Origin: JAJZRJ01 sp040757055
Lineage (GTDB): Bacteria > Desulfobacterota > Desulfobulbia > Desulfobulbales > Desulfurivibrionaceae
Assembly (NCBI GenBank): GCA_040757055.1
Contig: JBFLXY010000003.1
Location: 1-64,000 of the forward strand
Reading direction: 5' to 3'
DNA: 64,000 nt
Below are positions 50,117 through 61,668 of the stretch, piece after piece; the stretch's first letter is position 1; each line of letters starts with the position of its first letter. Position numbers and translations under genes: made by a program. A model generated the notes under the pieces. The model was not told the DNA's origin. It made no database searches and worked only from the letters and a program-made list of their open reading frames with translations.

Positions 50117-51247
50117 ATGGGAACGCCATCCTATAACTGGGTTTCCGTTGATCTTGCCGCCCTGCGCCATAATTATGAGGCGCTTCAGAAGTGGGTCGGG
50201 CCAGCCGTGCGGGTGATGGCGGTGGTCAAGGCCAACGCCTACGGGCACGGACTGGTGGAGGCCGCCAAGGCCTTTGCCGCCGCCGGTGCCGTGGTCTTTG
50301 GCGTGGCCGAGCTGGAAGAGGCGGTGGCCCTGCGCGAGGCAGGCCTTCACGGCGAGATCGTGGTGCTTTTTGGCGCCCCTTCCGCAGCGGCGGATGAGGT
50401 GGCGCAGTACGATCTGAGCCCGGTGGTCTTCGGCGTCGAGCCCTTGGCCGTCCTGTCGCAGGCTGCTGTAAAGGCGCAGAAAAAGATCCGCGTCCACCTC
50501 AAGGTCGATGTGGGCATGGGCCGGCTGGGGGTGCTGCCGGCCGAGGCGCCGCAGGTGGCAGCGGCCATTTGCGCGCTGCCCGGGCTCTCTTTGGCCGGGC
50601 TGCTTTCCCATTTCCCCCAGGCGGATCTGGCCCAGGGCGCGACCCAGGACCAATACCAAGAGTTTGAAAAGGTGCGGCGCGCCATTGCCGCCCTGGCCCC
50701 GGAGGCGGCTCTGGCCCATATCGCCAACTCCGCCGGGGTGCTGCGTTTCCCCGAGGCCCACGCCACCATGGTCCGGCCGGGGATCAGCCTCTACGGCTAC
50801 TATCCGTCGGCGGTGAGCCGCCAGCCGGAAGTAGGCCTCAGGCCGGCCATGGGGTTCCATACCCAGGCGGTGCAGGTGAAGGAGGTGCCGGCGGGCTATG
50901 GCGTGAGCTATGGCCACCGCTTTGTCACCAGCCGGCCGAGCCGGCTTGCCGTGCTGCCGGTGGGCTACGACGACGGTTACCTGCGCAGCCTCACAGGAAA
51001 GGCCCAGGTGCTCATCCGGGGGCAGCGGGCGCCGGTGGTGGGCACCATCTGCATGAACGCCTGCATGGCCGACGTCACCGGCATCAGTGGGGTGGACGTC
51101 GGCGAGCCGGTGGTGCTCATGGGCGGCAGCGGGGAAGCGGCCATCGACGCCGACGAGATCGCCGGCTGGATGGGCACCATCTCCTACGAGGTGCTCTGTT
51201 TGTTTGGTTCGCGCAACCGGCACGTGTATGGTGAGGCCGGGGCGTAA
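50117..51247 (+). CDS. alr: Alanine racemase
   Basis: A 376-residue PLP-dependent racemase that makes D-alanine for peptidoglycan. The PLP lysine is Lys38 in VVKANAYGHG, the second catalytic residue is the Tyr in GYGVSYGHRF, and the C-terminal TICMNACMADVT block is conserved. GAGAGGGAGAG precedes the ATG. It is followed by argS after about 55 bases. Confidence 0.96.
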   Translation: MGTPSYNWVSVDLAALRHNYEALQKWVGPAVRVMAVVKANAYGHGLVEAAKAFAAAGAVVFGVAELEEAVALREAGLHGEIVVLFGAPSAAADEVAQYDLSPVVFGVEPLAVLSQAAVKAQKKIRVHLKVDVGMGRLGVLPAEAPQVAAAICALPGLSLAGLLSHFPQADLAQGATQDQYQEFEKVRRAIAALAPEAALAHIANSAGVLRFPEAHATMVRPGISLYGYYPSAVSRQPEVGLRPAMGFHTQAVQVKEVPAGYGVSYGHRFVTSRPSRLAVLPVGYDDGYLRSLTGKAQVLIRGQRAPVVGTICMNACMADVTGISGVDVGEPVVLMGGSGEAAIDADEIAGWMGTISYEVLCLFGSRNRHVYGEAGA

Positions 51248-51301
51248 TCGCCGGAAATGAGAGTGTGCCCACGGTGGATGGCCGCAGGGTTTGAGGGAAC
51301 C

Positions 51302-52960
51302 ATGATCAAAGCGCGTTTGAAAAAGAGAATCGACCACTGTTTTGCCCAAGGCATCGAACTGGGCTATTGGACCGGGGCGGCTGCCGGGTTCTATGCGGTG
51401 GAGGAGCCCAAGCACGCCGGTCAGGGCGATTATGCCACCAACTTCGCCATGGTGGTGGCGGGCAAGGAAAAGAAAAAGCCTCGGGAGGTGGCGGCCCGGC
51501 TGGCGGAGTTGCTCACGACCCACACCGATCTGCTGGCCAAGGTGGAGGTGGCGGGCCCCGGCTTTGTCAACTGCTTCCTCAAGGAAGGGGTCTGGCAGTC
51601 GGTGCTGCCGGAGATCTGCTTGGCAGGTGACGCCTTTGGCTGGAGCGATATCGGCCGCGACCGCAAGGTACTGGTGGAGTTCGTCAGCGCCAACCCCACC
51701 GGCCCGCTTTCCGTGGGCCACGGCCGCCAAGCCGTGTTGGGCGACGCCATCGCCCGGCTCCTTGAGGCCACGGGCCACGCCGTGACCCGCGAATATTACT
51801 ACAACGATGCCGGCCGCCAGATGCGGGTCCTGGGCGAATCGACCCGGGCGCGCTATCTGGAGCAGTTGGGACTGCCGTTCGAGTTCCCTGAGGATGGCTA
51901 CCAGGGCCAGTACATCCGCGACATCGCCAGGGAACTCATCGACGAGCAGGGCGACCGCCTGAAGGATGTGGTCGAGGTCACGCCCTTCAAGGAGAAGGCC
52001 GAGCAGGTCATCTTTGCCGACATCAACAATACCCTGTCGCGGCTGTCGATCCGTTTCGACAACTACTACAACGAGCACTCCCTCTACGAGAACGGCCTGG
52101 TGGACGACGTCATCGCCACCCTGCGGGCCAAGGGGCTGGTATATGACAAGGAGGGCGCGGTCTGGTTCAAGACCACCGAGTTCGGCATGGAGCAGGACCG
52201 GGTGATCGTGAAATCGAGCGGCGAGCCCACCTACCGGCTGCCGGACATCGCCTACCACCGGGAGAAGTTCCGCCGCGGCTACGACTGGATGGTCAACATC
52301 TTCGGTTCCGACCACATCGCCACCGTGCCGGACGTCTTGGCCGGGGTCAAGGCCCTGGGTTACGACCCGGCCAAGGTGACCGTGGTCATCCACCAGTTCG
52401 TCACCCTGCTGCGCGACGGCCAGCAGGTGAAGATGTCCACCCGCAAGGCCAACTTCGTCACCGTGGACGAGCTGCTCGACGAGGTCGGCGCCGATGTGGC
52501 GCGTTTCTTCTTCCTGATGCGCAAGGCGGACAGCCAGCTCGAGTTTGATCTCGCCTTGGCCACCCAGCAGAGCCAGGAAAACCCGGTTTTCTATGTGCAG
52601 TACGCCAACGCCCGCCTGGCGAGCATTGCCCGGCAGGCCGCGGCCAAGGGTATCGTGCGCGGCGAACTGGAAGACGGCCTGTTGACCCGGCTGACCGCCG
52701 AAGAGGAGATGGCGCTCTTGAAGACCATGGCCGCCTTGCCGGCTCTGGTCGAGAGCGCGGCGCTTGGCCTTGAGCCCCACCGGATCATCTTCTTTCTTCA
52801 GGAGCTTGCCGCCCAGTTCCACAGCTACTACAATAAGCACCGGGTCATTTCCGAGGATATCGAATTGAGTCGGGCGCGGCTGTGGCTCTGCGAGGCGTTG
52901 CGGATCGTCATCCGCAACGGCCTCATCCTCATCGGGGTCTCGGCCCCGGAAACCATGTAG
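51302..52960 (+). CDS. argS: Arginyl-tRNA synthetase
   Basis: A 552-residue class I ArgRS, started at ATG 51302 with GAGGGA just upstream. The HIGH signature reads SVGH (residues 137-140, in NPTGPLSVGHG), with Ser in place of His at the first position. The KMSK loop is KMST at 377-380. The N-terminal Arg-tRNA domain and C-terminal anticodon-binding region (RARLWLCEALRIVIRNGL) are complete. It heads a run with a SPOR protein, ArgA-like, secA and argJ, each separated by 20 bases or fewer. Confidence 0.96.
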   Translation: MIKARLKKRIDHCFAQGIELGYWTGAAAGFYAVEEPKHAGQGDYATNFAMVVAGKEKKKPREVAARLAELLTTHTDLLAKVEVAGPGFVNCFLKEGVWQSVLPEICLAGDAFGWSDIGRDRKVLVEFVSANPTGPLSVGHGRQAVLGDAIARLLEATGHAVTREYYYNDAGRQMRVLGESTRARYLEQLGLPFEFPEDGYQGQYIRDIARELIDEQGDRLKDVVEVTPFKEKAEQVIFADINNTLSRLSIRFDNYYNEHSLYENGLVDDVIATLRAKGLVYDKEGAVWFKTTEFGMEQDRVIVKSSGEPTYRLPDIAYHREKFRRGYDWMVNIFGSDHIATVPDVLAGVKALGYDPAKVTVVIHQFVTLLRDGQQVKMSTRKANFVTVDELLDEVGADVARFFFLMRKADSQLEFDLALATQQSQENPVFYVQYANARLASIARQAAAKGIVRGELEDGLLTRLTAEEEMALLKTMAALPALVESAALGLEPHRIIFFLQELAAQFHSYYNKHRVISEDIELSRARLWLCEALRIVIRNGLILIGVSAPETM

Positions 52961-52970
52961 GGCAATCCAT

Positions 52971-53516
52971 ATGACCAACGGTCTCAAGAAAATCGCCTTC
53001 CGTTTCGAGCTGACCTGGGGCGGGATGTTCGGCCTGGTCGCGGTCTGCGGCTGCATCTTTCTCTGGCTCTTTCTCCTCGGCGTCTGGGCCGGCCAGACGA
53101 TCCTGCTGCCCTCGGAGGGCGCGCAGTCGATTTCTTTTGAGCGGCTGACCAGCCGGCCGGATTCCAAAGATGACAAGACCAGGGCCATGGAAGCGGCGAC
53201 CCAGGACGCGGCAGAGGCAACGACCGCCTCACCTGCGACCAAGCCCGAACCGGCCGAGCCGTCATATTTTTCCTTGCAGGTGGGCGCCTTCCGCGAAGCG
53301 GAACTGGCCAACCAGGCCAAGGCAGAGTGGGAGGCCCGGGGCCACAAGGCCTTCATCCAGCCGGCCACCGAGAACAGCGACGGCCTGATGCGGGTCTTTA
53401 TCGGCAAGTTCGAGAAGCTCTCCGAGGCCAACGCCCTGGCCGCAAAGATCGACCAGGAGGAAGGGGTGCAGGCCTATATCGCCCTGTTGCCTGCCTCGAA
53501 GATTCATTTGCCGTAA
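52971..53516 (+). CDS. SPOR-domain membrane protein
   Basis: A 181-residue bitopic protein with a membrane helix at about residues 20-42, a low-complexity Ala/Thr/Pro linker and a SPOR domain at about 95-180 (YFSLQVGAFREAELANQAK, MRVFIGKFEKLSEAN). SPOR domains bind denuded peptidoglycan glycan strands at the septum, so a role in cell division or wall growth is likely. It begins 10 bases after argS. Confidence 0.87.
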   Translation: MTNGLKKIAFRFELTWGGMFGLVAVCGCIFLWLFLLGVWAGQTILLPSEGAQSISFERLTSRPDSKDDKTRAMEAATQDAAEATTASPATKPEPAEPSYFSLQVGAFREAELANQAKAEWEARGHKAFIQPATENSDGLMRVFIGKFEKLSEANALAAKIDQEEGVQAYIALLPASKIHLP

Positions 53517-53531
53517 GCGGAGGAACGCGCC

Positions 53532-54005
53532 ATGATCCGCAGCGCCCGCATGGCCGACGTCAAGGCCATCTACAACCTGCTCCACCACTTCGCCGGCAAG
53601 GGATTGCTGCTTGGCCGCTCCTTGAGTTCGCTCTACGACCAGCTGCGGGATTTCAAGGTCTGGAGCGACACCGAAAAGCTGGGCGACGACGCGCCGGTGA
53701 TCGGGGTGTGCGCCCTGCATATCTGCTGGGAGAACCTGGCCGAGATCCGCTCGCTGGCCATCGCCGAAGAGGAGCAGGGCAAGGGGCTCGGATCGCGGCT
53801 GGTGCGCTCTTGTCTCGAAGAGGCCGAGAAATTCGGCATCAGCCGCGTCTTTACCTTGACCTATCAGCCGGAATTCTTTAAGAAACTGGGATTCCGGCCC
53901 ATCGACAAGAATGAGCTGCCCCACAAGGTGTGGAGCGACTGTATCCAATGCCCCAAATTCCCGGACTGCAACGAAGAGGCGCTGGTCTGGGAGCGCGGCG
54001 CCTAG
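53532..54005 (+). CDS. argA: Short ArgA-like N-acetyltransferase
   Basis: A 157-residue GNAT acetyltransferase. The acetyl-CoA motif is EEEQGKGLGSRLV and the C-terminal lobe reads FKKLGFRPIDKNELPHKVW. This matches the short single-domain N-acetylglutamate synthases paired with argJ. A Cys-rich tail (CIQCPKFPDC) is conserved in this group. The argS and argJ neighbours support a role in arginine synthesis. GGAGG precedes the ATG. Confidence 0.8.
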   Translation: MIRSARMADVKAIYNLLHHFAGKGLLLGRSLSSLYDQLRDFKVWSDTEKLGDDAPVIGVCALHICWENLAEIRSLAIAEEEQGKGLGSRLVRSCLEEAEKFGISRVFTLTYQPEFFKKLGFRPIDKNELPHKVWSDCIQCPKFPDCNEEALVWERGA

Positions 54006-54020
54006 AGGAGTACGACACGG

Positions 54021-56558
<2,538 letters not shown>

Positions 56559-56578
56559 ACAGGCTTGAGGAAGGCGTC

Positions 56579-57784
56579 ATGACGGAACATTCCTTTGCGA
56601 ATTTTACGGTCCAGGGTTTTCGCGGCGGCGCCGTCAAATCCGGCATCCGCGGCAAGGACCGGCTCGATCTGGCCCTGATTGTCAGCGACCGGCCCGCCGT
56701 GGCCGCCGGGGTCTTCACCACCAGCCAGGTCAAGGCCGCGCCGGTGGTCTTGGGGCATGAGCGGCTGAAAAAGGGCAAGGCCCAGGCCATCCTGGTCAAT
56801 TCCGGCATTGCCAACGCCTGCACCGGCGAGGAGGGCATGCGCAACGCGAGGCTCACCTCGGCCATGGCCGCGGATGCCTTGGGTATTCCTGAGGAACTGG
56901 TGCAGGTCTCCTCCACCGGCGTCATCGGCATGCAGCTTGAGGTGGAGTGTTTCCGTTTCGGCATCCCGAAGCTGGCCGGGCAGCTCGGCCCCGAGGGCTT
57001 GGGTCAGGTGGCCCTGGCCATGATGACCACCGATACGGTGCCCAAGACCGCGGTGCGGGAGTTTTCCCTTGGCGGCAAGGTGGTGAAGCTCGTCGGCATG
57101 GCCAAGGGCGCGGGCATGATCATGCCCAACATGGCCACCATGCTCTGCTATCTCCTCACCGACGCCGCGGTGGAGGGCGATACCCTGCGCGCCATGCTCA
57201 AAGAGAGCGTGGCCCACTCCTTCAACGTCATCACCGTGGATGGCGACACGAGCACCAACGACACGGTGCTCGTCCTGGCCAACGGCCGGGCGGGCAATGC
57301 GGTGATCGACGCCGCCTCATCGGGGCGACCCCTTTTCCAGCAGCAGTTGAATGACCTCTGCCGCGACCTCGCCCTGCAGATCGTGCGTGATGGCGAGGGC
57401 GCCACCAAGCTGGTCACCGTGCGGGTGCAGGGGACGAAAACCCGGGCTGAGGCGGAGCAGGCGGCCCGGACCATTGCCAACTCCAACCTGGTCAAGACCG
57501 CCTTCTTCGGCGAGGACGCCAACTGGGGCCGGATCATCGCCGCCCTGGGCCGCTCCGGCGTGCTCTTCGACGCCGGCAGGGTCGCTATCGCCTTCGACAA
57601 TGTGGTCATGGTGGAAAACGGCCTCGGCCGCGGCAAGGAGGTGGAGGCGGAGGCGACCAGGGTGCTCAAGCAGAAGGAGTTCACCGTCACCGTCGATCTC
57701 CACGGCGGCGCCGCCTCCGCCGAGGTCTTCACCTGCGACTTTTCCATGGAGTACGTCACCATCAACGCCGATTACCGGACCTGA
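56579..57784 (+). CDS. argJ: Bifunctional glutamate N-acetyltransferase / amino-acid acetyltransferase
   Basis: A 401-residue ArgJ that recycles the acetyl group from N-acetylornithine to glutamate in arginine synthesis. The autocleavage site is MATM with nucleophile Thr187, splitting the chain into alpha and beta parts. Other hallmarks are NSGIANACTG and GEDANWGRI. ATG 56579 follows GAGGAAGG. The downstream 57785-58084 gap holds a promoter but no clear terminator. Confidence 0.96.
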   Translation: MTEHSFANFTVQGFRGGAVKSGIRGKDRLDLALIVSDRPAVAAGVFTTSQVKAAPVVLGHERLKKGKAQAILVNSGIANACTGEEGMRNARLTSAMAADALGIPEELVQVSSTGVIGMQLEVECFRFGIPKLAGQLGPEGLGQVALAMMTTDTVPKTAVREFSLGGKVVKLVGMAKGAGMIMPNMATMLCYLLTDAAVEGDTLRAMLKESVAHSFNVITVDGDTSTNDTVLVLANGRAGNAVIDAASSGRPLFQQQLNDLCRDLALQIVRDGEGATKLVTVRVQGTKTRAEAEQAARTIANSNLVKTAFFGEDANWGRIIAALGRSGVLFDAGRVAIAFDNVVMVENGLGRGKEVEAEATRVLKQKEFTVTVDLHGGAASAEVFTCDFSMEYVTINADYRT

Positions 57785-57912
57785 TCCTTTCCGGGTGCCT
57801 CCATTCCGTGCGGCACCATCCCTCTGGTTCCATCTCGCTCTCCCCTTTTGGGGCATCCTTGTCCCACTGCGTAGGAGTTCCGTTGTTCTTCTTTCCCTTG
57901 CAACAAATCCGT

Positions 57913-57940
57913 TTGACACCCCTTTTTAAAAAATTATACC
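57913..57940 (+). promoter_or_regulatory. Sigma-70 promoter of the PhnD-like/chemoreceptor operon
   Basis: TTGACA at 57913-57918, a 16-base spacer and TATACC at 57935-57940, leaving a leader of about 135 bases. I see nothing else convincing in 57785-58084. Confidence 0.6.
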
Positions 57941-58084
57941 ATTGAGCTTGGGGCGACTTCCTCTGTCTTCTCCTGTCAATCAGGCAGGGCAGGCAGCCCC
58001 GTTGGTGTTGCGCGTTCAGGAAAAGGGGGTACACGAAGGTGCCGGCGCGTCCGGCGTAACCGACAACCTGCAAGGAGAGGATGT

Positions 58085-58978
58085 ATGATTCGATTTATGC
58101 GGAAATTCAGTTTCCTGGCTCTGGTTGCTGCACTTGCGGTTTCACTGACGGCGGTATCGGCCCGGGCGGAGATCAAGCTGGGCGTGCTCGCCAAGCGGGG
58201 CGCCCCGCAGGCCATGGCCGAATGGGGCCCCACCGGCGAATACCTCAGCGGCAAGGTGGGCGACAAGGTGACCATCGTGCCCCTCAAGTTCGAGGCCATC
58301 GAGCCCATGGTCAAGGAGGGCAAAATCGACTTCGTCCTGGCCAATTCCGCCTTTTTCGTCGGCCTGGAGGACAAGTACAAGGCCAAGGCCATCGTCACCA
58401 TGATCAACTCCCGCGAGGGCAAGGCGCTGGACAAGTTCGGCGGCGTCATCTTCGTCAAGGCGGGCAGCCCCATCAACACCCTGGCCGACCTCAAGGGCAA
58501 GAAATTCATGCTGGTGGCGCGCACCTCCTTCGGCGGCGGTCTCATGGCCTGGAAGGTGCTGAAGGACGCCGGCATCAATCCGGAAAAGGATTTTGCGGCC
58601 TTTGTCGAGGGCGGCAAGCATGACAACGTGGTGCTCGCCGTGCAGAACGGCGCCATGGATGCCGGCACGGTCCGTTCCGATACCCTGGAGCGCATGCAGG
58701 CCGAAGGCAAGATCAAGATGAGCGATTTCAAGATCATCAACCAGGTCAAGGACGACTTCCCCTTTGTCCACAGCACGCCGCTCTATCCGGAATGGCCCAT
58801 CGCCGCGGTGGCCCATGTGAAGCCGGATGTTTCCGCCAAGGTGGCCGAGGCCCTCAAGGCGATGCCCAAGGACTCGCCGGCCGCCAAGGCGGGCAACATC
58901 GTGGGCTGGGCTGCCCCGGCCAACTACGGCCCGGTGCGCGACCTGCTCAAGAAACTCGGCGTCAGCGCAGCGGAATAG
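58085..58978 (+). CDS. PhnD-like periplasmic substrate-binding protein
   Basis: A 297-residue periplasmic binding protein of the phosphonate/phosphite (PhnD) and taurine-like superfamily, with a signal peptide (about 1-28, cleaved after ARA). Fold markers are IKLGVLAKRGAPQAM near the start, the DLKGKKFMLV hinge and GAMDAGTVRSD. The ligand cannot be told from sequence. No permease or ATPase gene follows; a chemoreceptor gene does, 100 bases downstream. It may therefore be a sensing protein and not a transport component. Confidence 0.78.
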   Translation: MIRFMRKFSFLALVAALAVSLTAVSARAEIKLGVLAKRGAPQAMAEWGPTGEYLSGKVGDKVTIVPLKFEAIEPMVKEGKIDFVLANSAFFVGLEDKYKAKAIVTMINSREGKALDKFGGVIFVKAGSPINTLADLKGKKFMLVARTSFGGGLMAWKVLKDAGINPEKDFAAFVEGGKHDNVVLAVQNGAMDAGTVRSDTLERMQAEGKIKMSDFKIINQVKDDFPFVHSTPLYPEWPIAAVAHVKPDVSAKVAEALKAMPKDSPAAKAGNIVGWAAPANYGPVRDLLKKLGVSAAE

Positions 58979-59010
58979 CCGCCGAATCGCGCACTGTCGA
59001 GAGCGATGAA

Positions 59011-59045
59011 CCCTTCAGGCCGGGCCTGACCCCCGGCCTGAAGGG
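59011..59045 (+). promoter_or_regulatory. Perfect 14-bp hairpin between the binding protein and chemoreceptor genes
   Basis: CCCTTCAGGCCGGG (59011-59024) pairs with CCCGGCCTGAAGGG (59032-59045) across a seven-base loop. There is no T tract, so it more likely stabilises the upstream mRNA or tunes expression of the next gene than ends transcription. Confidence 0.6.
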
Positions 59046-59078
59046 CATGTGACCAAGCACGGGGAGAGAGAGCATTCC

Positions 59079-60716
59079 ATGGCCAAAAACAAGCGGGGCA
59101 TCGCGGCAAAGTTCATCCTGATCGCTTCCGGATTGATGCAGGGGCTGATGATCGCACTTATCGCCATCATCATCACGGGCGCCTATAAACTTCAGCGGGA
59201 GCAGGGGCAGACCTTCATCGGCACCCTGCAGGCGGAACAGGCCGAGCAGGAGAAGCTGCTGCACAACAGTCTGACGCAGAAAGGCAGGTCGGTGGCCGAA
59301 CTCCTGGCCCAGTCCTCGGCCGGCTTCATTCTGGGCTACGATTTTTCCAGCCTGCAGAATCTGGCCCAGAGCGCCGCTGCTGATCCGGAGATCGCGACGG
59401 TGATCTTCCGCGGCAAGGACGGCAACGAGCTGGCCGCGGCCAAAAGGGCGCAGACCGGGGAGGTGGTCAAGAAAGAGGTTCTCTTTGAAGGCCAGGCCAT
59501 CGGTTCGGTGGAGCTTCATCTTGATGACGCCCTGATCGGCAAGAGCGTCAATGCCGTTGGCGAGCGCATCGCCAGGCTGCAGCAGGAGGCGGATGCGGCC
59601 ATGACCGCCTCGGCCGTCAAGCTCGGCTTCGGTGTCTTCATTGCCGCGGGTCTGGTGGTCATCGTCATGTGCATTGCCATCTACTGGACCGTTACGCGGT
59701 TCATCATCGCGCCGATGAACCGCGTCATCGGCGGTATCGACGAGAGCGCCAATCAGGTCACCGCCGCATCGGTGGAGCTCTCCTCAACCAGCAACCAGCT
59801 GGCGGATGGTGCCGCCCGCCAGGCCGCCTCGTTGGAAGAGACCTCGGCCTCCCTGGAAGAGGTCTCCACCATGACCCGCCAGAATGCCGACAACGCCGAC
59901 CAGTGCAACGGTCTGATGCGGGAGGTCAACACCGTGGTGGAGAAGGCCAACCAGTCGATGGCCGCCCAGACCCTGGCCATGGAAGAGATTTCCAAGGCCA
60001 GCGAGGAGACCCAGAAAATCGTCAAGACCATTGACGAAATCGCCTTCCAGACCAACCTGCTCGCCTTGAACGCCGCGGTGGAGGCGGCCCGGGCCGGCGA
60101 GGCCGGAGCCGGTTTTGCGGTGGTGGCCGACGAGGTGCGCAATCTGGCCATGCGGGCCGCCGAGGCGGCCAAGAATACCGCCGACCTCATCGAGGGAACG
60201 GTGAAGAAGGTGCAGGAAGGCGAGACCCTGGTGGTGCAGACCAACGCGGATTTTGCCCTGGTGGCCGAGAAGGCGGTCAAGGTGGGGGCGCTGGTGGCGG
60301 AGATCGCCGCGGCCTCCAAGGAACAGAGCCACGGCATCGTTCAGGTGAACCAGGCGGTGCTGGAGATCGACAATGTCACCCAGCAGACCGCTGCCAGCTC
60401 CGAGCAGGCAGCCAGCGCCTCCGAGGAACTCTCGGCCCAGGCCGCGCACCTGAAGAAACTGGTGGAGGAGCTGGAGGAGTTGATCAGCGGCAGCAAGGGA
60501 GTGGGCAAGTCCCGGCTGGCCAAGGTTGCCGACCGTCTGACGGGGCCAGCAGGAGGATCCCGCCCTGGGCCGCGGGCCACCCTGGCCGCGCCGACGGCCG
60601 CCAAGCCCCCGGCACCAGCCAAATTGACCAGACCCGCGGTCAAGCAGGCCAGGCCGCCGGCGGCCAAGCCCGAGGAGGTGATTCCCCTCGAAAATGAAAA
60701 TTTTGAGGACTTTTAG
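59079..60716 (+). CDS. Methyl-accepting chemotaxis protein with C-terminal CheR-type pentapeptide
   Basis: A 545-residue chemoreceptor. Membrane helices at about 8-31 and 186-210 enclose a small periplasmic sensor of about 150 residues. The signalling hairpin tip IDEIAFQTNLLALNAA is intact. The cytoplasmic linker is short with no obvious HAMP signature. After the helices, a flexible Pro/Ala/Lys tail of about 60 residues ends in NFEDF, which fits the x-[FYWH]-x-x-[FYWH] pentapeptide that tethers CheR/CheB. ATG 59079 is chosen; GTG 59049 is possible. Its neighbour is a PhnD-like binding protein that may present the ligand. Confidence 0.92.
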   Translation: MAKNKRGIAAKFILIASGLMQGLMIALIAIIITGAYKLQREQGQTFIGTLQAEQAEQEKLLHNSLTQKGRSVAELLAQSSAGFILGYDFSSLQNLAQSAAADPEIATVIFRGKDGNELAAAKRAQTGEVVKKEVLFEGQAIGSVELHLDDALIGKSVNAVGERIARLQQEADAAMTASAVKLGFGVFIAAGLVVIVMCIAIYWTVTRFIIAPMNRVIGGIDESANQVTAASVELSSTSNQLADGAARQAASLEETSASLEEVSTMTRQNADNADQCNGLMREVNTVVEKANQSMAAQTLAMEEISKASEETQKIVKTIDEIAFQTNLLALNAAVEAARAGEAGAGFAVVADEVRNLAMRAAEAAKNTADLIEGTVKKVQEGETLVVQTNADFALVAEKAVKVGALVAEIAAASKEQSHGIVQVNQAVLEIDNVTQQTAASSEQAASASEELSAQAAHLKKLVEELEELISGSKGVGKSRLAKVADRLTGPAGGSRPGPRATLAAPTAAKPPAPAKLTRPAVKQARPPAAKPEEVIPLENENFEDF

Positions 60717-60787
60717 CGCTGTAGGTCATGGTGGGCGTGCTTCTGCACGTTTTGTCGCTTGATAAGGCCTTTTGCGGAGGGAGTCGT

Positions 60788-61591
60788 ATGAAGAAGCTGG
60801 CACAGATTTTGTTGTGTGCGTTGACCGCGCTGTTCCTGGCCTCTCCCCTCGTGGCTGAGGATTTTCCAGGGCGGGCCCAATATCCAAAAACCACGCCGAT
60901 CAGTACCGCTGATCTTTTCAGGGAGCACCAGGCTGGCACGGTGGTGATCGTGGATGTGCGTTCCGGCATTGAATTCGATGTCATCCGTCCGAAAGGGGCC
61001 AGGCATATTCCCATCAGCGACATGCTGTTTGTGAAGCGAGTTCAGGAGCTTGCTGCCCAGAATCAGGGCAAGAAGATCGCCTTCTATTGCAACGGCGTTA
61101 CCTGTCTCAAATCGTATGAGGCGGCCGAGAAGGCCCTGGAGGGGGGCATCAAAAACGTCTATGTCTATGATGCCGGAGTTCCGGACTGGGTGAAGGTGTA
61201 CCCCGGCGAAACGTTGTTGCTGGGTAAGGTCGTGGTCGACCCGAAAAAACAGATTATCTCAGGTGAAGAATTCAAGAAAAAGACGGTGCCCTTTGACGAA
61301 TTCAAGGCGCTGGCCGCCGGTGAGGGTGTCGTGGTGGTGGACGTCCGCGACCATGTGCAGCGCACCGGTGAGTTACCGGGACTGGGAAAAATTCTGGTCA
61401 TTCCTTTGGACAAATTTATTCCCAATTTTGTCGAAAAAAAGATGAATCAGGACAAAAAGCTCCTGATTTTTGACCAGGTCGGCAAGCAGGTGCAATGGCT
61501 CGAATACTACCTGGTGGAGCATGGCTACAAAAACTATGTCTTTCTGGCTGGGGGCGCCACGGCGGTCCTGAAGAAACAGGAATACAAGTAG
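60788..61591 (+). CDS. Exported tandem rhodanese-like protein, second domain lacking the cysteine
   Basis: A 267-residue protein with a signal peptide (about 1-23) and two rhodanese folds. The first (about 35-140) has Cys101 and Cys106 in FYCNGVTCLKS. The second (about 165-265) has Asp where the active cysteine belongs (LIFDQVGK), so it is probably structural. Rhodaneses move sulfane sulfur; outside the cytosol such a protein may handle persulfide, thiosulfate or polysulfide. GGAGG precedes ATG 60788, 71 bases after the chemoreceptor gene. Confidence 0.85.
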   Translation: MKKLAQILLCALTALFLASPLVAEDFPGRAQYPKTTPISTADLFREHQAGTVVIVDVRSGIEFDVIRPKGARHIPISDMLFVKRVQELAAQNQGKKIAFYCNGVTCLKSYEAAEKALEGGIKNVYVYDAGVPDWVKVYPGETLLLGKVVVDPKKQIISGEEFKKKTVPFDEFKALAAGEGVVVVDVRDHVQRTGELPGLGKILVIPLDKFIPNFVEKKMNQDKKLLIFDQVGKQVQWLEYYLVEHGYKNYVFLAGGATAVLKKQEYK

Positions 61592-61668
61592 GCGGCCGTT
61601 CAGTCTTCAGGTAAGGGAGCTCTGCGCCGTCTTTCGCCAGGACGGCGCGGGCTCTTTCCATCCGCCGA

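Noticed and set aside
49328..53431. A 1,367-codon minus-strand open frame
   Set aside because: It lies opposite alr, argS and the ferredoxin gene, all with clear homology. Its protein has low-complexity His/Arg/Pro composition, typical of a high-GC shadow frame.
57960..58084. A riboswitch upstream of the PhnD-like gene
   Set aside because: The leader has a small GC hairpin but no recognisable aptamer consensus.
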